Below the pieces are notes generated by a model, which made no database searches, was not told the DNA's origin, and saw only the letters and a program-made list of their open reading frames with translations. A DNA stretch of 64,000 bases from Nocardia mikamii NBRC 108933 (GTDB lineage: Bacteria; Actinomycetota; Actinomycetes; Mycobacteriales; Mycobacteriaceae), in assembly GCF_001613505.1 (NCBI RefSeq), contig NZ_BDCM01000013.1, positions 124,001 through 188,000 of the forward strand. The letters run 5' to 3'. A program made the position numbers and the translations under genes. Position 1 is the first letter of the stretch. Every line of letters begins with the position of its first letter. Below, piece by piece: positions 32,827 through 40,929 of the stretch.

Positions 32827-34593
32827 CTACTGATTCCGCAGGAAACGTCCGGCCGCCTCGACCGCCGGCGTCGAGCTCCCGGCATCGCCGACGAACACCG
32901 CCAGGGCCAGGTCACCGTCGATGCCGACGAACCAGCCGTGCGCGTGGGTGTCGTCGATGTATTCGGCCGTGCCGGTCTTGCCGAGCATGCCCGGTATGTC
33001 GGCGAGGCTGGTGGCCGTGCCGTTCGTAATCGTCTCGCGCATCATGGATTTCACCTGATCCAGCACCGGCGCGGGCACGGGATCCGGGGTGCGGTCCGCC
33101 TTCCCGGGCGATCCCGCAACGATGGTGGGCGCCGGCACCGAGCCGTGGGCGACGGTCGCGGCGACCAACGCCATGCCGAACGGCGACGCGGTCACGCGGC
33201 CCTGGCCGATCCCCTCCTCGACCCGCAGCGCGGAAGTGTCTGCGGTGGGCACCTTTCCGGTCACCGTGGTCATGCCGGGGGCGGTGAAATCCACACCGAG
33301 GCCGAGCTGTGCGGCCGCGCGGGTCAGCCCATCGGGCGGCAGATTCACCGCGAGCCGTCCCATCGTGGTGTTACAGGACCGTGCGAACGCGGTGTGCAGG
33401 GGGACGGTGCCGAGATCGAAGTTGTTGTCGTTGGGGATCTGCCGGCCCTCGATGTTCTCGGTTCCGGGGCAGGCGACCATCGTGTCGGCGGTGACCTGCC
33501 CGGCCTGCAGCGCGGCCGACACGGTGACGGTCTTGAAGGTCGAACCCGGTGGGTACAGCCCGGTGAGCGCGATCGGGCCCTGCGCGTCGGCGGGCGCGTT
33601 CTGCCCCACGGCGAGTACGTCACCGGTGGACGGTCGCAGCACCACCATCGCGGCCGGAGTCGGGATCGGCGCGAGCGCGGCCTCGGCACGCCGCAGCATC
33701 CCGGTGTCGAGCGTGGTTCTGATGTCGGCGACGGGTTTCGGATCCTGTCCGCCCACCGCATGGACGCCGTCGGCGCCCCGCGCGCGCACCGCCCAGCCCG
33801 CCGCGGCATCGGTGCTGTGCTGCCACAGGTCGCTCACCCCGGACAGGGCCGGTGAGGTCAATGCCTTGTCGACGGTGAGCAGCCGGGTCTGCGGCGCCAG
33901 CGTCACATTCGGCAGCGCGGCGAGCCGATCCTGCACGGGGGCGAGATCGCCGGCCCGCAGCGCGATCGCGGTGACGGGTTTGCCCTGGGCCTTGTCCATG
34001 TCCTGGCGCAGGCTCGCCGCGGAGATGCTCGGATCGATCGGACCGAGTACGGCCGCAACGGCATTCGGGTCGGCGCCGGGCGCCAGCTGGACGAGGGTGA
34101 CGACCTGCTGGGTCATCAATTCCGCGCCGTCGCGGTCGAGCACGCGCGCGGCCGGCTGCGCGGTGACGGTGTCGTAGGACAGCGGCCCGGTCTCGAGGCC
34201 GGGCGCCACGGTGGCCGGATTCCACCGGACCTTCCAGTCGTCACCGGATTCGTCGGCCGTCCCGGTGGTGGTGTAGGTCCACTGATTTCCGGCCGCGCCG
34301 AAGGTCCACGTGGCGGCCAGGGCGAATGTCGCGTGGTGGTCGGACCGATCCACCGAACGCACGTCGACGCGGACCTTCTTGCCGAGGCTGTCGAAGAGGG
34401 CGCCGAGGGTGGTCGTGGCCCGCGCCGGATCGCTGGTGACGGCGGCCGCGGCGGCGGGATCGCCGTGACTCAACGCATCGGCGAAGGTGTGCACACTGTG
34501 GTCGAGCCGATCGGCGGAACTGTCGCCGGAACACGCGGCGGCAGCGAGAATCGGGGCGGCGAGCAGGGCGAACAACTTCGATCCGGTGCGCAC
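32827..34593 (-). CDS. Penicillin-binding transpeptidase, lipoprotein with MecA-N-like domain
   Basis: A 588-residue exported D,D-transpeptidase. The signal MRTGSKLFALLAAPILAAAAC has lipobox Cys21. Residues about 28-135 are an NTF2-like MecA-N domain (FADALSHGDPAAAAAVT... WTYTTTGTADESGDDWKVRWNPATV). The transpeptidase domain carries STFK (nucleophile Ser351), SCN (406-408) and KTGTAEY (539-545), the three penicillin-binding motifs. It cross-links peptidoglycan and is probably a beta-lactam target; it resembles M. tuberculosis Rv2864c (PBP-lipo). GTG 34593 follows TAGTGT-N7 without a ribosome binding site. The kinase gene is 234 bases downstream. Confidence 0.94.
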   Translation of the reverse strand: MRTGSKLFALLAAPILAAAACSGDSSADRLDHSVHTFADALSHGDPAAAAAVTSDPARATTTLGALFDSLGKKVRVDVRSVDRSDHHATFALAATWTFGAAGNQWTYTTTGTADESGDDWKVRWNPATVAPGLETGPLSYDTVTAQPAARVLDRDGAELMTQQVVTLVQLAPGADPNAVAAVLGPIDPSISAASLRQDMDKAQGKPVTAIALRAGDLAPVQDRLAALPNVTLAPQTRLLTVDKALTSPALSGVSDLWQHSTDAAAGWAVRARGADGVHAVGGQDPKPVADIRTTLDTGMLRRAEAALAPIPTPAAMVVLRPSTGDVLAVGQNAPADAQGPIALTGLYPPGSTFKTVTVSAALQAGQVTADTMVACPGTENIEGRQIPNDNNFDLGTVPLHTAFARSCNTTMGRLAVNLPPDGLTRAAAQLGLGVDFTAPGMTTVTGKVPTADTSALRVEEGIGQGRVTASPFGMALVAATVAHGSVPAPTIVAGSPGKADRTPDPVPAPVLDQVKSMMRETITNGTATSLADIPGMLGKTGTAEYIDDTHAHGWFVGIDGDLALAVFVGDAGSSTPAVEAAGRFLRNQ

Positions 34594-34600
34594 GCGGCCG

Positions 34601-34606
34601 ACACTA
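34601..34606 (-). promoter_or_regulatory. Leaderless -10 element of the penicillin-binding protein gene
   Basis: TAGTGT is followed by CGGCCGC (7 nt) and the GTG at 34593. Confidence 0.5.
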
Positions 34607-34669
34607 CCGCCGCGAGCCGGCGCGGCGGGGTAATCGGCCGCCGCGCGCGGTCAGCCGCACAGCCGGTCG

Positions 34670-35536
34670 TCAGTGTGGCAGCCAGACCCCTGCCGCCAGT
34701 TTCGCCGCGTCCGCATCGTCGAGTTCGATATCGAATTCGGCCGCCAGGATCTTCGGCAGATCGGCCGGCGGCAGGTCGCGGCTGTGTGAGGTGCCGTCCG
34801 GATATTCGGTGATCCAGGTGGTGTTGTCGACGATGTCGTGCCGGTCCGGCCGGAACCGCTGCACATACGGCCGGGTCACGAACGGTGAACGCGCGGATGT
34901 GGAGACGAAGTGATTGCCGACCGCGTAGTCGATGCGGTACTGCGGATTCATGGTGAAGCTGTAGCGATCGATCCAGCCGTCGCGAGCGAAGTGGTGCAGC
35001 ACCCACAGTTCCGAATCGAGTTCGCCGCGTGTGCGTTCCAGCCGGAATCGCCAGTCACCGGCGCGCACCTCCCCCGCATCGGGATTCAGTTCGAGCGGGG
35101 CGAGCGGGCCGGAACCGAAACCGACATCGCACAGCCACACCCGTTCGTCGTCGGCGGTGGTCACACGCAGCAACGCGTGCGTCGCCGGGCGGATCTCGCC
35201 GCGCGCGCCCATACTCACCCGCCCGTGCAATCCGGTGACGCCGAAGCCGATCCGTTCCAGCGCGGCGGCGAACAGGCCCACGTTCTCGTAGCAGTAGCCG
35301 CCGCGCCGGGACCGGACGAGCTTGTCCTGCAACGACGGAAGATCCAGCGGCACCGGGCGTTTCAGCACCGGCTCGATGTTCTCGAACGGGATGGTGGTGG
35401 TGTGCGCGTACTGCAGCGCGCGCAGGGTGTCGAGGGTCGGCGCCGGCTCGCCGGTGAAACCGATGCGGGCGAGATACGCCGGCAGATCCAGTGCCGCACC
35501 GTCCCAGTTCGTGACCGGGGCCGGACTTTCCGTCAT
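34670..35536 (-). CDS. nat: Arylamine N-acetyltransferase
   Basis: A 288-residue acetyl-CoA-dependent enzyme. The catalytic triad is Cys82 in RRGGYCYENV, His120 in ATHALLRV and Asp137 in WLCDVGFG. The N-terminal helix bundle (LPAYLARIGFTGEPAPTLDTLRALQYAHTTTIPFENIEPVL) is typical. In mycobacteria NAT acetylates arylamines such as isoniazid and has a role in sterol side-product use. ATG 35536 has AGGAGA 8 nt upstream; an upstream in-frame start at 35608 lacks one. It follows a marR gene on the same strand with a 100-base gap. Confidence 0.95.
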   Translation of the reverse strand: MTESPAPVTNWDGAALDLPAYLARIGFTGEPAPTLDTLRALQYAHTTTIPFENIEPVLKRPVPLDLPSLQDKLVRSRRGGYCYENVGLFAAALERIGFGVTGLHGRVSMGARGEIRPATHALLRVTTADDERVWLCDVGFGSGPLAPLELNPDAGEVRAGDWRFRLERTRGELDSELWVLHHFARDGWIDRYSFTMNPQYRIDYAVGNHFVSTSARSPFVTRPYVQRFRPDRHDIVDNTTWITEYPDGTSHSRDLPPADLPKILAAEFDIELDDADAAKLAAGVWLPH

Positions 35537-35638
35537 GACTTCTCCTGTCTTTTCACTGTCGTTCGCCCCCATGATCAACGACCGCGTGTCCCGCATCCTT
35601 CCCACCACTGCGACCGGCCGCCGTTCGCCACGCGGCGA

Positions 35639-36115
35639 TCACCCCGCGGGCATGCCGATCCGCTCCCGTTCGAGTTCGCCACGCAGCCGCGCGAGGGTGC
35701 GCGCCACAGCGGGCAGGGACGCCTCCGACGTGACGGCGCCGAACAGCTCGGCGAGCCGCTGCGCGAAGCTCTCTTCGGCCGCGGCGAGGAGATCGGCACC
35801 GTCCTCGGTCAGAGCCAGCACCGACGAGCGGCGGTCCGACGGATGCGGCTCGCGCACAACCCATCCCCGGGCCACCAGCCGGTCGACGCCCTTGCTGATC
35901 GCTCCGATGCCGGCCGCGAACTCGGCAGCGAGATCGGCTACCCGCACTCCCGGATGATCACGGAGAAACCGCAGCGATTCGAACTGGGAGGCGACGATGC
36001 CGTGCCGTTCCCGGAGCCGGTCGTTGACCGCGTTGTACAGCCGCGTCTCGCACCGCACGAGATCGGCGAACAGATTCTGTAGATCCACGGCATCCGGTTC
36101 CAAACTACATTCCAT
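35639..36115 (-). CDS. MarR-family transcriptional regulator
   Basis: A 158-residue winged-helix regulator: LQNLFADLVRCETRLYNAVNDRLRERHGIVASQFESLRFLRDHPGVRVADLAAEFAAGIGAISKGVDRLVARGWVVREPHPSDRRSSVLALTEDG, with the DxRS wing typical of MarR. ATG 36115 lies seven bases after TACAGT (leaderless). The gene is divergent from the esterase at 36157; the 41-bp gap contains overlapping -10 elements and a palindrome, so it probably represses both itself and the esterase. The ligand is unknown; nat downstream may be part of the same response. Confidence 0.9.
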   Translation of the reverse strand: MECSLEPDAVDLQNLFADLVRCETRLYNAVNDRLRERHGIVASQFESLRFLRDHPGVRVADLAAEFAAGIGAISKGVDRLVARGWVVREPHPSDRRSSVLALTEDGADLLAAAEESFAQRLAELFGAVTSEASLPAVARTLARLRGELERERIGMPAG

Positions 36116-36119
36116 GGCA

Positions 36120-36131
36120 TATACTGTACAG
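36120..36131. promoter_or_regulatory. Overlapping divergent promoters with CTGTACAG palindrome
   Basis: On the plus strand TATACT (36120-36125) is the -10 element for the esterase gene, about 25 nt of leader, with AGGAAG as ribosome binding site. On the minus strand TACAGT (36128-36123) is the -10 element of marR. The perfect palindrome CTGTACAG (36124-36131) overlaps both. One bound MarR dimer would block both promoters. Confidence 0.55.
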
Positions 36132-36156
36132 GAAGATAGTTCTCAGGAAGGCACAT

Positions 36157-37068
36157 ATGAGCGAGGAACAACGCGCACAGGTCGACGCGATGCTGCGGCG
36201 GCCCCACCCCGCGCAGCCGCGGTCCGTGGCCGAGATACGGGCGGAATTCCGGACACTGATGGCGCGGATGGCCGTCCCGTCCGGAATACGCACGCGGACG
36301 ATCACCCTGGGTGCTCGGCCCGCGGTGCTCGTCGAACCACCGGAGCCGGCCGAAGCCGGAACGATTCTGTACTTCCACGGCGGTGGTTTCGTCTTCGGTT
36401 CGCCCGAGACGGCAATGACCTTGACCGGGAATCTGGTGTGCAAGACCGGTTTCCGGGCGCTGTCGGTCGATTACCGGCTGGCGCCGGAACATCCGTTCCC
36501 GGCCGCGATAGAGGACACGCTCAGCGCTTATCGGGCCCTGCTCGACAATGGCGCCGAACCCTCGGCCATCGCCTTCGCCGGCGACTCCGCGGGCGGCGGC
36601 CTGACCATCACGACGAGCCTGGCCGCCCGCGACGCGGGCCTGCCGCTGCCCGCCGCGATCGTCGCCTTCTCGCCAGGACTCGATATGACCCGCACGGGTG
36701 CGAGCATGGAAGCCAAGGCCGGCATCGACCCGGTGTTCACCCGCGCGAGCCTGGATCACACCGGCGCCATGTATCTCGCCGGGCAGGACGCCGGTCAGCC
36801 ACTGCTCAGTCCGGCGGTCTCGGCCGATCTCACCGGCTTTCCGCCGATCCTGCTCCAGGTGGGGACCAACGAAATGCTGCTGGACGATTCCACTCGCCTG
36901 GCCGCACGCGCGCGGGAAGCCGGCGTGGACGTCATCCTCGACGTGACCGCCCGTGTGCCCCATGTGTTTCAGTCCTTCACCGGCCTCCTCGAGGAGGCGG
37001 ACGAAGCCCTGGACCGGGCGGCGCATTTTCTCGGCCAGCGCATCCGAAACGGGCATCACGCAGGCTAG
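36157..37068 (+). CDS. Alpha/beta hydrolase, hormone-sensitive-lipase family esterase
   Basis: A 303-residue carboxylesterase. The oxyanion-hole motif HGGG is at residues 74-77 (LYFHGGGFVFGS), the nucleophile Ser144 is in AGDSAGGG, and the remaining triad residues are in EMLLDDS and VPHVFQSF. ALSVDYRLAPEHPFPAAIEDTLSAYRALL is diagnostic of family IV lipases. The natural ester substrate is unknown. ATG 36157 has AGGAAGG 8 nt upstream. It shares a tightly overlapping control region with the divergent marR. Confidence 0.93.
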   Translation: MSEEQRAQVDAMLRRPHPAQPRSVAEIRAEFRTLMARMAVPSGIRTRTITLGARPAVLVEPPEPAEAGTILYFHGGGFVFGSPETAMTLTGNLVCKTGFRALSVDYRLAPEHPFPAAIEDTLSAYRALLDNGAEPSAIAFAGDSAGGGLTITTSLAARDAGLPLPAAIVAFSPGLDMTRTGASMEAKAGIDPVFTRASLDHTGAMYLAGQDAGQPLLSPAVSADLTGFPPILLQVGTNEMLLDDSTRLAARAREAGVDVILDVTARVPHVFQSFTGLLEEADEALDRAAHFLGQRIRNGHHAG

Positions 37069-37071
37069 GAT
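37066..37071 (+). promoter_or_regulatory. Leaderless -10 element of the 37078 gene
   Basis: TAGGAT, whose first three bases are the stop codon of the esterase gene, is followed by TCGACC (6 nt) and the ATG at 37078. Confidence 0.45.
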
Positions 37072-37077
37072 TCGACC

Positions 37078-38247
37078 ATGCGTTCGATCACGGTCGCTCA
37101 GCGACGCGCGCGGCTGGCACGACGGCATCGGCTCGGTGCCGAATCCCGAGGCACCGAGCCCGCCGATATCGCCGATTCGATGGTCGCCCTGCACGCCACA
37201 GATCCGGCGACGGTGTATCTGGCGGTCTGTGCCCGCACTCGCGGCCTGACGCCCGCGGACGTGGAACGTGCCCTCTACGAGGATCGCTCGCTGCTGCGGC
37301 TGCTGGCGATGCGCCGGACCATGTTCGTCGCGCCGGTCGGCCTGGTTCCCGTCCTGCAGGCCGCGGTGGCCGACGCGCTCGCGGTCAAGCAGCGCCGCGC
37401 CTACGGGAAATATCTGGCCCAGGCCCTCGAGGGCGATATCGACGCCTGGCTGGCCGAAGTGGCCGACGAGACCCATCGCGAACTGCTGGCCCGGGGCAGT
37501 GCGACCGGCGCGCAACTGTCGGCCGCCGTGCCCCGGCTGCGCACCCAGGTCGACACCGCGCCCGGCAAGCCGTATTCGAAACCGACCAACATCACCACCT
37601 GGGTGCTGCTCATCCTCGGATGCGACGGGCTCATCGTGCGGGGCCGCCCCAACGGCAGCTGGACCAGCAGCCAGTACACCTGGGCGCCCCGGGAGGCGTG
37701 GCTTCCGGATGCCGCGCCGATCGCACTCGACGCGGCGCGCGCCGAACTGGCCCGCCGCTGGCTGCGCACCTTCGGACCGGCGCCCGTGGACGACCTCATC
37801 TGGTGGACCGGATGGACGAAAACGGACGTGCGCAAGACACTGTCGAGTCTGGACCTCACGGAAGTCGACCTCGACGGCAGGACCGGAGTGGTCCTGGCCG
37901 ACGATACGGACCCCGAACCCGAGTGCGGACCGTGGGCGGCGCTGCTGCCGGCCCTGGACCCGACTCCGATGGGCTGGCAGTCGCGCGACTGGTTCCTCGG
38001 CCCGCATGCCCCGGCCCTGTTCGACACCAACGGCAATATCGGCCCGAGCATCTGGGTCGACGGCCGCATCGTCGGCGGCTGGGCTCAGCGCGCGGACGGT
38101 GAGATCGCCTGGCGGCTACTCGAAGACGTCGGCGCCGACGCGAAGGCGCTGATCGATGCCGAGGTGGAACGCACCGCCGCCTGGTACGGCGACGTGCGCG
38201 CCGTCCCCCGCTTCCGGACTCCGCTGGAACGCGAACTCACCCGCTGA
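37078..38247 (+). CDS. Winged-helix DNA-binding protein, HTH_42 (AlkX/YcaQ-like) family
   Basis: A 389-residue protein: TVAQRRARLARRHRLGAESRG, SMVALHATDPATVYLAVCARTRGLTPADVERALYEDRSLLRLLAMRRTMFVAP, RRWLRTFGPAPVDDLIWWTGWTKTDVRKTL, LLPALDPTPMGWQSRDWFLG and FDTNGNIGPSIWVDGRIVGGWAQR. This is the HTH_42 family, related to the DNA glycosylases that unhook interstrand cross-links (YcaQ/AlkX/AlZ). Family knowledge suggests DNA repair or protection against a DNA-damaging product, but the catalytic motif cannot be judged by eye. It follows the esterase by nine bases and may also start its own leaderless message. Confidence 0.85.
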   Translation: MRSITVAQRRARLARRHRLGAESRGTEPADIADSMVALHATDPATVYLAVCARTRGLTPADVERALYEDRSLLRLLAMRRTMFVAPVGLVPVLQAAVADALAVKQRRAYGKYLAQALEGDIDAWLAEVADETHRELLARGSATGAQLSAAVPRLRTQVDTAPGKPYSKPTNITTWVLLILGCDGLIVRGRPNGSWTSSQYTWAPREAWLPDAAPIALDAARAELARRWLRTFGPAPVDDLIWWTGWTKTDVRKTLSSLDLTEVDLDGRTGVVLADDTDPEPECGPWAALLPALDPTPMGWQSRDWFLGPHAPALFDTNGNIGPSIWVDGRIVGGWAQRADGEIAWRLLEDVGADAKALIDAEVERTAAWYGDVRAVPRFRTPLERELTR

Positions 38248-38253
38248 TCCGGC

Positions 38254-39114
38254 TCACATATCGAGGCCCAGGTCCAGCACCCGCACCGAATGGGTGAGGG
38301 CGCCGACGGCCAGGTAGTCGACCCCGGTGCGGGCGTAGTCGGCGGCCGCCTCGAGCGAAAGACCGCCGGAGGATTCGAGTTTCGTGCGCGGCGAGCGGCT
38401 GTTGCGGCGCTGGACGGCGGCCTGGGTGGCCCACAGCGGGAAGTTGTCCAGCAGCACCAGTTCCACGTCCTCGGCGAGGACGGCGTCGAGCTGATCGAGG
38501 CTGTCCACCTCGACCTCACATTCGATGTCGGGATCCAGTTCGCGCACCGCGCGCAACGCGGCGACCACCGATCCGGCGGCCACGACGTGGTTGTCCTTGA
38601 TCAGGGCGGCGTCGCCGAGGCCCATGCGGTGGTTGACACCACCGCCGACGCGTACCGAATACTTCTGCAGCGCACGCAGTCCCGGCAGGGTTTTGCGGCT
38701 GTCGCGGATCCGGCAGTTCGTGCCCTCGACCGCGTCCACCCAGGCGGCGGTGGCGGTGGCGATCCCGGACATATGGGTGACCAGGTTGAGCATGGTGCGT
38801 TCGGCGGTGAGCAGCTGCCGGGTCGGCGCGACGACGGTCAGCACCGCGTCGCCGGGGCCGACCCGGGTGCCGTCGGCGACGCGATCGGTCACCTCGTAGT
38901 TTCCGGCGCCGATCACCTCGTCGAGCACCAGCAGCCCGACATCGATGCCCGCGACCGTGCCCGGCTGCCGCGAGACCATCGCGGCCTTGACGGTCGCCTC
39001 GGCGGGAACGGTTGCGGCCGAGGTGATGTCGGGCCCGTAGCGCAGATCCTCGTCGAGGGCGGTGCGGATCAGTGTGTGCAGTTCCCCGGGGTCGAGTTGC
39101 GGGTCCAGTGCCAT
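38254..39114 (-). CDS. nadC: Nicotinate-nucleotide pyrophosphorylase (quinolinate phosphoribosyltransferase)
   Basis: A 286-residue enzyme converting quinolinate and PRPP to nicotinate mononucleotide. Typical segments are LDEDLRYGPDITSAATVP, TVLNLVTHMSGIATATA-like (here MLNLVTHMSGIATATAAWVDAV), RDSRKTLPGLRALQKYSVRVGGGVNHRMGLGDAALIKDNHV, EVEVDSLDQLDAVL and SSGGLSLEAAADYARTGVDYLAVGALTHSV. Two ATG codons are adjacent (39117 and 39114); GAGGAG is better spaced for 39114. It lies 34 bases after nadB and is third in nadABC. Confidence 0.97.
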   Translation of the reverse strand: MALDPQLDPGELHTLIRTALDEDLRYGPDITSAATVPAEATVKAAMVSRQPGTVAGIDVGLLVLDEVIGAGNYEVTDRVADGTRVGPGDAVLTVVAPTRQLLTAERTMLNLVTHMSGIATATAAWVDAVEGTNCRIRDSRKTLPGLRALQKYSVRVGGGVNHRMGLGDAALIKDNHVVAAGSVVAALRAVRELDPDIECEVEVDSLDQLDAVLAEDVELVLLDNFPLWATQAAVQRRNSRSPRTKLESSGGLSLEAAADYARTGVDYLAVGALTHSVRVLDLGLDM

Positions 39115-39148
39115 CATCTACTCCTCGGCATGTGGTGCGTGGCGGCGG

Positions 39149-40888
39149 TCATCGGGCGCTCACCGCCGGTAGGGGGTCGGCGGTGGTGAGTGGCTCGGCG
39201 ACGACCTGCGGGCGGCCGTCGTCGCCGAGCCGGATCGCGACGCTGCGCCGCAACTCCTCGCGCGGATCGGGGTAATCGGATCGGGTGTGGCAGCCGCGGC
39301 TTTCGGCGCGGGCGGTGGCCGCGAGGAGCAGGGTCCGCGCGGCCAGGGTCAGAGCGGCGTCCTCCACCGCGGCCAGTACTCCGGCCTGTTCCCCGTGCAG
39401 TCGCGACACCGCCTGCGGCGACGGCGGCTCCGGCGCCGCGGCACCGGAATCCAGCTGACCGGGCGCGGATGTCGTGCCGGTATCCGATTGTGCCGCAGCG
39501 TCTTCCGACGCATCCGCGGTTCCGGACTTCGCCGTGCCGCTGCCCCGCAGATGCAGCACCCGCAGCATCGCCCCGCGCAGCCCGTCGCCGTCGCGCACCA
39601 CGGCGGCATGTGCCGACATCAGCTGCTGCAGCGCACTGCGATCGATGCGCGGCAGCGACATCTCCGGCACGGACGTCACCTCCGGGGCGGAAGCGACCCG
39701 CTCGGCCGCGGCGGCCCCCGCCCGCTCGCCGACGACCAAGCCCTCGAGCAGGCTGTTCGACGCCAGCCGGTTCGCGCCGTGCAGACCGGTGCGCGCCACC
39801 TCACCGGCCGCGTACAGGCCGGGGACGGCGGTGCGCCCGTACGTATCGGTGACGACGCCGCCGCACTGGAAGTGGGCGGCCGGCGCGACCGGGATCAGAT
39901 CGGTGCGCGGATCCAGGCCCGCGGCGTGGCACGAGGTCGTGATCGTCGGAAACCGTTGTCCGAACCCGTCGATCGCGCGGGCGTCGAGATACACGTGATC
40001 GGTGCCGAGCTGTCGCATCCGGGCGGCGATGGCCTTGGAGACGATATCGCGCGGCGCCAGATCGCCCCGCGGATCGACACCGGCGGTCACCGAATCACCG
40101 TTCGAGTCGACCAGCACCGCGCCCTCGCCGCGCACCGCCTCACTGATCAGCGGCCGCCGCCCCAGCCCGCCGGGGCTGAACAGCACGGTGGGGTGGAACT
40201 GCACGAATTCCAGATCGGCGACCAGCGCACCGGCCCGCAGCGCCAGCGCGATCCCGTCGGCCGTGGCCCCGGGCGGGTTGGTGCTGCAGGCGTAGAGCTG
40301 TCCGAGGCCACCGGTGGCCAGCAGGACGGCGGGGGTGTGCACGACGCCGAAACCCTGATCCGACACCACGATCACACCGCTCACCCCGTCGGGCCCGGTG
40401 ACGATGTCGAGGGCGGCGGTGCCGAACACCACCGGCAGTCCGGCGGCGTTCAGCGCGCGCTGCACCTCGGCGCCGGTGGCGTCGCCACCGGCGTGAATGA
40501 TGCGGCGCGTGCTGTGCCCACCCTCGCGGGTGCGCGACACCTGGCCGTCGCGCCCGAGATCGAAGACCGCGCCCAGATCGGTCAGGGCCGCGACGGCATC
40601 CCTGCCGCCCGCCACGATGGAGCGCACCGCCTGCGCGTCGCACAGTCCCGCTCCGGCGTCGACGGTATCGGCGACGTGCGAGTCGACGGTGTCGCCGTCC
40701 GGCGCGACCACCGCGATCCCACCCTGTGCGTATTGCGTGGACGTATCCGTCGGGCCACCCTTGCTCAGGGTCAGGACCCGCAACCCCCGCAGCGAGGCGG
40801 TGCGGGCCGCGGTCAAACCCGCGACACCGCCACCGATCACCACCAGATCAGCTTCGGCTTCCCAGCCGATCGAAGGCGTCATCATCAT
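39149..40888 (-). CDS. nadB: L-aspartate oxidase
   Basis: A 579-residue flavoenzyme making iminoaspartate for NAD synthesis. The FAD-binding start is ADLVVIGGGVAGLTAARTASLRGLRVLTLSKG, followed by STQYAQGGIAVV, HSTRRIIHAGGDATGAEVQRAL, EFVQFHPTVLF, LISEAVRGEGAVLVDSNGD, HFQCGGVVTDTYGRTAVPGLYAAGEVARTGLHGANRLASNSLLEGLVVGERAG. An unusual 40-residue Ser/Ala/Thr/Pro-rich insertion (about residues 450-493) interrupts the C-terminal helical domain. Three ATGs are in a row; ATG 40888 has AAAGG at 8 nt spacing. nadA precedes by 41 bases. Confidence 0.96.
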   Translation of the reverse strand: MMMTPSIGWEAEADLVVIGGGVAGLTAARTASLRGLRVLTLSKGGPTDTSTQYAQGGIAVVAPDGDTVDSHVADTVDAGAGLCDAQAVRSIVAGGRDAVAALTDLGAVFDLGRDGQVSRTREGGHSTRRIIHAGGDATGAEVQRALNAAGLPVVFGTAALDIVTGPDGVSGVIVVSDQGFGVVHTPAVLLATGGLGQLYACSTNPPGATADGIALALRAGALVADLEFVQFHPTVLFSPGGLGRRPLISEAVRGEGAVLVDSNGDSVTAGVDPRGDLAPRDIVSKAIAARMRQLGTDHVYLDARAIDGFGQRFPTITTSCHAAGLDPRTDLIPVAPAAHFQCGGVVTDTYGRTAVPGLYAAGEVARTGLHGANRLASNSLLEGLVVGERAGAAAAERVASAPEVTSVPEMSLPRIDRSALQQLMSAHAAVVRDGDGLRGAMLRVLHLRGSGTAKSGTADASEDAAAQSDTGTTSAPGQLDSGAAAPEPPSPQAVSRLHGEQAGVLAAVEDAALTLAARTLLLAATARAESRGCHTRSDYPDPREELRRSVAIRLGDDGRPQVVAEPLTTADPLPAVSAR

Positions 40889-40929
40889 CGATCGAACCTT
40901 TCCGGCCCGCCCGGAGGCGGGTGCCGGTG

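Noticed and set aside
31009..33855. 948-codon plus-strand open frame
   Set aside because: It runs antisense through both the kinase and the penicillin-binding protein genes; no domain, no ribosome binding site.
35938..38007. 689-codon minus-strand open frame
   Set aside because: Antisense to the esterase and the HTH_42 gene, both of which have clear motifs on the plus strand.
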